32,737 nucleotides of DNA from Propionibacteriaceae bacterium. GTDB taxonomy: Bacteria > Actinomycetota > Actinomycetes > Propionibacteriales > Propionibacteriaceae. Of the stretch, positions 26,381 through 32,737 are shown piece by piece. A program made the translations under genes and the position numbers. Where the stretch lies: positions 1 to 32,737 of the forward strand of contig JAISTE010000072.1 in assembly GCA_031272825.1 (NCBI GenBank), given 5' to 3'. The notes under the pieces are model-generated. The model was not told the DNA's origin. It worked only from the letters and a program-made list of their open reading frames with translations, and made no database searches. The first letter of the stretch is position 1, and each line of letters opens with the position of its first letter.

Positions 26381-27040
26381 TTAGATTGCGGGCGTCGAAG
26401 CGTTGTCGCCGTAGAAGACTATTCCGGCTTCCAAGTTCTTCCGATACTGGCATTTGCGTGAATAAAGCAAGTTGTCATGTAAACAGCGCCGTGCATCAGA
26501 GCACTCAGCGTAGAGCGAACAGCACCCGAAAGCGTCACCAGTCGACGAATAGTTGCGATAGCGGAGCTCAATTACCTCTCGCACCCAGGCGTAGAACGGG
26601 TCGTCCATCTGGTTAAGGGTAAGTGTGATGGTGTCTCTGGAGCCGTTGGATTGGACATCACCTTGATAGCCAGGTAGTGGAAGCTCGTGCCAGGATTCGT
26701 ACACCGATACTTGGGCGGCTGCGGGTCTAAAGTCAAACCTGAAGAGAAGCTTCTCCTGAGAACCCAGCTGGAATGTGGCGGACGCCGGGTAGTGTTCTTC
26801 GACGAACAACACTATCGTGCTGGCGAGCTGACCCTTGAGGAAAGCTGCGGTGTCAGACTTGCTTCGCAGGGGACGCTCGCGGAGTAATACTTGGCCTTCT
26901 TTAAGCCCGCTGGCTTCGAGGAAATCCTGGACGATTGTCGCTACACGGGCCTCGACGGTTGCCTTGACTTGGGGCAGAGATCCCTCATGGGTGACGTCCG
27001 CTGCGCCGCCTACGCACTCACATTCTTCGGGTTGCGTCAT
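26381..27040 (-). CDS. Hypothetical protein with C-terminal Cys-rich motif (CC-x5-C-x5-C-x9-C)
   Basis: 219 aa; FGCCSLYAECSDARRCLHDNLLYSRKCQYRKNLEAGIVFYGDN near C-terminus; convergent with the ATPase gene and divergent from the exonuclease gene. Confidence 0.7.
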   Translation of the reverse strand: MTQPEECECVGGAADVTHEGSLPQVKATVEARVATIVQDFLEASGLKEGQVLLRERPLRSKSDTAAFLKGQLASTIVLFVEEHYPASATFQLGSQEKLLFRFDFRPAAAQVSVYESWHELPLPGYQGDVQSNGSRDTITLTLNQMDDPFYAWVREVIELRYRNYSSTGDAFGCCSLYAECSDARRCLHDNLLYSRKCQYRKNLEAGIVFYGDNASTPAI

Positions 27041-27158
27041 GACCGCATTCTAGGACTCCAAGATGCCAGCCAGCGAGCCGCTATTATTTGTGGCAACCGT
27101 GATGGTCTATGGGGATAGACCATGATCTCAGTTCACGGAGCTCAATGATAGGAGTGCG

Positions 27159-28229
27159 ATGGCCCGGAATTCGTTTCTTGTCTTCGACGTGGAGACGCCG
27201 AACCGTAGGCAGGATCGAATCTGTCAGCTAGGCATGGTTCGCGTTTATCCAGGCGAGAAGCACCCTGTGCCTCGCGGCTTGCTCATCGACCCCGAGGCTC
27301 CCTTTGATGATGTGTGCGTTTCGGTTCACGGAATTGAGGCACAGCACGTCTATGGGAAGCCAACCTTCCCGGACTTGTGGTCGCAGGGGCTAAAAGAAAT
27401 CTTTGAGAGCTCGGTTTTGGTGGCACACAATGCCGCTTTCGACCTATCGGTACTGTCGAAGACTCTGGCTTTCTACCGTATCCCCCAGCCGGAGATTGTA
27501 TACATGGACACCTTGGAGCTCGCCAAGTCCTTCTACCCCGGGCTTCCCAACTATAAACTTCCCGTAGTATGCGAACATGTGGGCTTTCCGCTGGCGAACC
27601 ACCACGATGCCGGGGCGGACGCCGAGGCTGCGTACCACGTTCTCGACGAAACTCTTCGGCGTTTCGGGGCTGCCGCATTGGCGCCTCGAACATACAACTC
27701 GGTACTGCCTGTCAAAGAAGACCCGCTTGAGGGAATGCGTAATGTCCTGGCGTCGATCGCGGCAGATGGGCGAGTTGACTTTCAAGAAGCGCTCGAGCTT
27801 CGTCTGTGGATGGACGAACATCAGGAGGTTCTCCCAGCCAAGTTGTACGACAAGTTCGCAAGCCTGCTTTTCGAAGTACTCTACGATGGTCAAATCGACG
27901 CCGACGAAGAGCGCACCTTGTTGTCGGAGTTCAGGGACTTCACTCAACCTGCAGAAGCGACGTCGGAGAGAGTTGACCTAGCTGGCAAAACTTGTGTTCT
28001 TACCGGTGACTTCAAGCACGGATCGAAGGCCGCTGTCACTGATCACATCAGCGCGGCCGGTGGCGTGGTCAAGAGCGGGGTAACCAAGAAAACGGACTAC
28101 GTAATCATCGGATCCTATGGCTCAGAGCGCTACAACTTCGGGACATACGGAGGCAAGGTTCTGAGAGCAAGGGAACTTCAAGAACAAGGATTGCCTATTC
28201 AGATCATCTCGGAGGATGCCCTCTACTGA
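27159..28229 (+). CDS. DEDDh 3'-5' exonuclease with C-terminal BRCT domain
   Basis: 356 aa; FLVFDVETPNRRQDRICQLGMV (Exo I), VAHNAAFDLSVLSKTL (Exo II), HHDAGADAEAAYHVL (Exo III); LAGKTCVLTGDFKHGSKAAVTDHISAAGGVVKSGVTKKTDYVIIGSYGSERYNFG (BRCT). Confidence 0.9.
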   Translation: MARNSFLVFDVETPNRRQDRICQLGMVRVYPGEKHPVPRGLLIDPEAPFDDVCVSVHGIEAQHVYGKPTFPDLWSQGLKEIFESSVLVAHNAAFDLSVLSKTLAFYRIPQPEIVYMDTLELAKSFYPGLPNYKLPVVCEHVGFPLANHHDAGADAEAAYHVLDETLRRFGAAALAPRTYNSVLPVKEDPLEGMRNVLASIAADGRVDFQEALELRLWMDEHQEVLPAKLYDKFASLLFEVLYDGQIDADEERTLLSEFRDFTQPAEATSERVDLAGKTCVLTGDFKHGSKAAVTDHISAAGGVVKSGVTKKTDYVIIGSYGSERYNFGTYGGKVLRARELQEQGLPIQIISEDALY

Positions 28230-28288
28230 GTGGTGATCTGCCGGGCGGTGCTCATGTAGTCAAGGCTGTTGCCCCCCCACAAGCTCCT

Positions 28289-28339
28289 TTGTCCGGGAAT
28301 AACCTCCGGGTTAGAATAGTTGAGTCTGGTGCGCTCAAC
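28289..28339 (+). promoter_or_regulatory. clpB promoter with HAIR-like (HspR-binding) inverted repeat
   Basis: TTGTCC (28289-28294), 17-bp spacer, TAGAAT (28312-28317); GTTGAGT-N7-GCTCAAC at 28319-28339 matches the architecture of HAIR (CTTGAGT-N7-ACTCAAG). Confidence 0.7.
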
Positions 28340-28368
28340 TAACTTGGGCGCTTGAGAACGAGGAGATT

Positions 28369-30957
<2,589 letters not shown>

Positions 30958-30975
30958 CAGGCTAAATACAAAGCG

Positions 30976-31001
30976 ATGGGCCGCCCCGAGGGGCGGCCCA
31001 T
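30976..31001. terminator. Hairpin between convergent clpB and MFS genes
   Basis: ATGGGCCGCCCC GA GGGGCGGCCCAT, near-perfect palindrome; short or no U-tract. Confidence 0.65.
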
Positions 31002-31020
31002 ACTCGCAGGAGAGGAAGGC

Positions 31021-32346
31021 CTATGCGGCCTTTTCTACGTCTTCTACGTCGATCTCGGCGTTGCGGCGCTCGCGCAGGCGCACGATGCGGTGGCCGAGAA
31101 TGTTGGTCAGGACAAAGCCCAGCACGCACAGGCAGAACATGATCGTGAAGATGATCTGGTATGCCTGCGTCGGGTCGGCCTCGTACTTATCCAGGATTGA
31201 TCCGAACAGCGGATAGGCCCAAAGCCCCGGGGAATACCCGATGAAGGAGGCCACCGACATCGCGGCGGCACCCATGGCCTTAGGCACGTTCGACTCGCCG
31301 ATCGGCGCGTAGTAGACGCCGCGGATCAGGTAGGCCGCGAGGGTTGCCACCAGCAGCAGCGCGACGGCCAGGATCACGAACGAGTTGTTGTGCGGCACCA
31401 GCAAGCAGCCGCCGATACCCAGGCCGAGCAGTAGGTAGCACCAGCGCATCCAGTGCGCCGAGGTCTTGAACTTGGCGTCGGCAGTCAAGCCCGAGATCGG
31501 CCCGGCGACCCAACGGGTGACGTTCGAGCCCAACAGGCCGAACAACCCGGCCACTGCGACCGGCAGAATGTAGACCTTCTGCAGGTACGGGACGAAGTAC
31601 GTCGAGACTGCGACGAAGGTGGTGTAGACGCAGCACGCGGCGATGCCAGTCAGCCACACTTCCGGAAGCCGCAGGGCCTTTAGCAGGCCTGACAAGGCGA
31701 TCTTCGTGCGTTCCATCTGGCCCGAAACCCCGATGAAGTCCTCTTCGGGAAGGACGAACCACACCAGCGCGGCCGAGCACAGGGTTACGCAGGCGTTGAA
31801 GATGATCGCGAACTTGATGCCCATGAGAGTTTGGCCGAACAGCGTGTAGATGCCGATGACGATGGCGTTCTGGATGAACACCGTCATGCCGCGGCCAAAT
31901 TCGAGGAAGCCGAAGGCTGTGGCCTGGGAGTCTTCCTTGGCGATGGCGCGCACGGACTTGAGGACGGTCGCCCAGTACAGCGGCTCGACGCACAGGCCCA
32001 GCAAGATGAAGCAAGGAACCATCATCGCGAAGTTCTTGTTCGGGTACAGGGCGATGAACATGCCCAGGCAGCCGACGATCGCGGTGTTGACAGAGAGTAC
32101 CTTGCGGATGGAGAAACGGTCTTGGATCCAGCCCAGGGGCACGTTGCCGAAGGTGGCGCAGGCGCCGATGATGCCCATGAGGACGCCGAACTGGGCGTTG
32201 GTAACCCCCAGATTTTCGACGAACGGATCGTAGAGCACCTCGCGGATCGCCTGGAATGAGTAGATGATCTGCGAATTGGTCGCGATGATGACGAAGTAGA
32301 TCAGGGTCTTCTTGGAAAAGCCCAGCTTCGCAAGCGGATTTGCCAT
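31021..32346 (-). CDS. MFS transporter
   Basis: 441 aa with about 12 hydrophobic segments; GNVPLGWIQDRFSIRKVLSVNT is the MFS loop 2-3 signature region; AAGGAGG RBS. Confidence 0.88.
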   Translation of the reverse strand: MANPLAKLGFSKKTLIYFVIIATNSQIIYSFQAIREVLYDPFVENLGVTNAQFGVLMGIIGACATFGNVPLGWIQDRFSIRKVLSVNTAIVGCLGMFIALYPNKNFAMMVPCFILLGLCVEPLYWATVLKSVRAIAKEDSQATAFGFLEFGRGMTVFIQNAIVIGIYTLFGQTLMGIKFAIIFNACVTLCSAALVWFVLPEEDFIGVSGQMERTKIALSGLLKALRLPEVWLTGIAACCVYTTFVAVSTYFVPYLQKVYILPVAVAGLFGLLGSNVTRWVAGPISGLTADAKFKTSAHWMRWCYLLLGLGIGGCLLVPHNNSFVILAVALLLVATLAAYLIRGVYYAPIGESNVPKAMGAAAMSVASFIGYSPGLWAYPLFGSILDKYEADPTQAYQIIFTIMFCLCVLGFVLTNILGHRIVRLRERRNAEIDVEDVEKAA

Positions 32347-32355
32347 GGTGCCTCC

Positions 32356-32737
32356 TTATGCGGTTGCCAGGGTGGCGGATCGGGCCTTATCAAGGCGGGA
32401 TTGGAGCTCTTCACCGGCGGCGAGCGCCCGGGCCAGGAAGGTGTCGTCTTCGGGGTCGCGCTGCGAAACCTCCAACGTAAGCGGAGATTCGAGCGGGGAG
32501 CCGGCGAGAAGCGAGATAAGGGCGTCCCAGTTGTAATCCTCGGTGAAAGGAATCTTGTGCTGATCGCACTTGGTCATATTTGGGCAGTCTTCCCAATAAT
32601 CTTCGCTTTGCAGCCCGACGTTGTCCGAGAGGTGCACGAAGAAGATGCGGTCTTGGAATCGACGGGCGAGCTCCAGTGGGTCTGCGGTGTTAGTGCAGTT
32701 CCCGTGCCCGTTGTCGAAGCACATGCCGACGAACTCG
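32356..32737 (-). CDS. Sugar phosphate isomerase/epimerase-like TIM-barrel protein, C-terminal part; N-terminus beyond window
   Basis: Frame open to window end (EFVGMCFDNGHGNCTNTADPLELARRFQDRIFFVHLSDN...YNWDALISLL). Confidence 0.75.
   Translation of the reverse strand, partial: EFVGMCFDNGHGNCTNTADPLELARRFQDRIFFVHLSDNVGLQSEDYWEDCPNMTKCDQHKIPFTEDYNWDALISLLAGSPLESPLTLEVSQRDPEDDTFLARALAAGEELQSRLDKARSATLATA

Noticed and set aside
28261-28290. Short poly-C tract (GCCCCCCCAC) as a phase-variation switch
   Set aside because: Lies upstream of the inferred clpB -35 box and not in a coding frame; the tract is short, so no good evidence of switching.

Overview
High-GC, actinobacterial-looking chromosomal window (Actinomycetales-like is an impression, not tested). 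It is densely coded, with about 22 credible CDSs and no rRNA, tRNA or CRISPR seen. Left to right: the 3' end of a VaFE-repeat surface adhesin with an IPFTG sorting signal; a GH1 beta-glycosidase; a tiny secreted cationic peptide; an alanine module (APC permease, Ald, Lrp-type regulator); a tandem-repeat array and a 131-bp palindromic REP/MITE-like element flanking a PPi-type phosphofructokinase gene; a tightly coupled four-gene carbohydrate operon (rhamnulokinase-like FGGY kinase, divergent PHP-like protein, class II aldolase fused to a SrlD-like SDR, 568-aa SorE-like dehydrogenase with an apparently duplicated Rossmann region) behind a LacI-type operator; a histidine kinase / output-less receiver / ECF sigma / membrane beta-propeller signalling operon; Ddl, an aminotransferase, IspH; a LacI regulator plus aldo-keto reductase; a possible accessory patch (AAA-ATPase/PD-(D/E)XK protein, Cys-motif protein, DEDDh exonuclease-BRCT); ClpB with a HAIR-like operator; and an MFS transporter plus TIM-barrel isomerase at the right edge. 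The best candidates for undescribed biology are the 8.8-15.1 kb operon (proposed non-PTS ketose-1-P to hexitol-6-P to fructose-6-P route), the sigma/beta-propeller module, and the 24.8-28.2 kb nuclease patch. All family calls come from reading motifs by eye; no database search was run.
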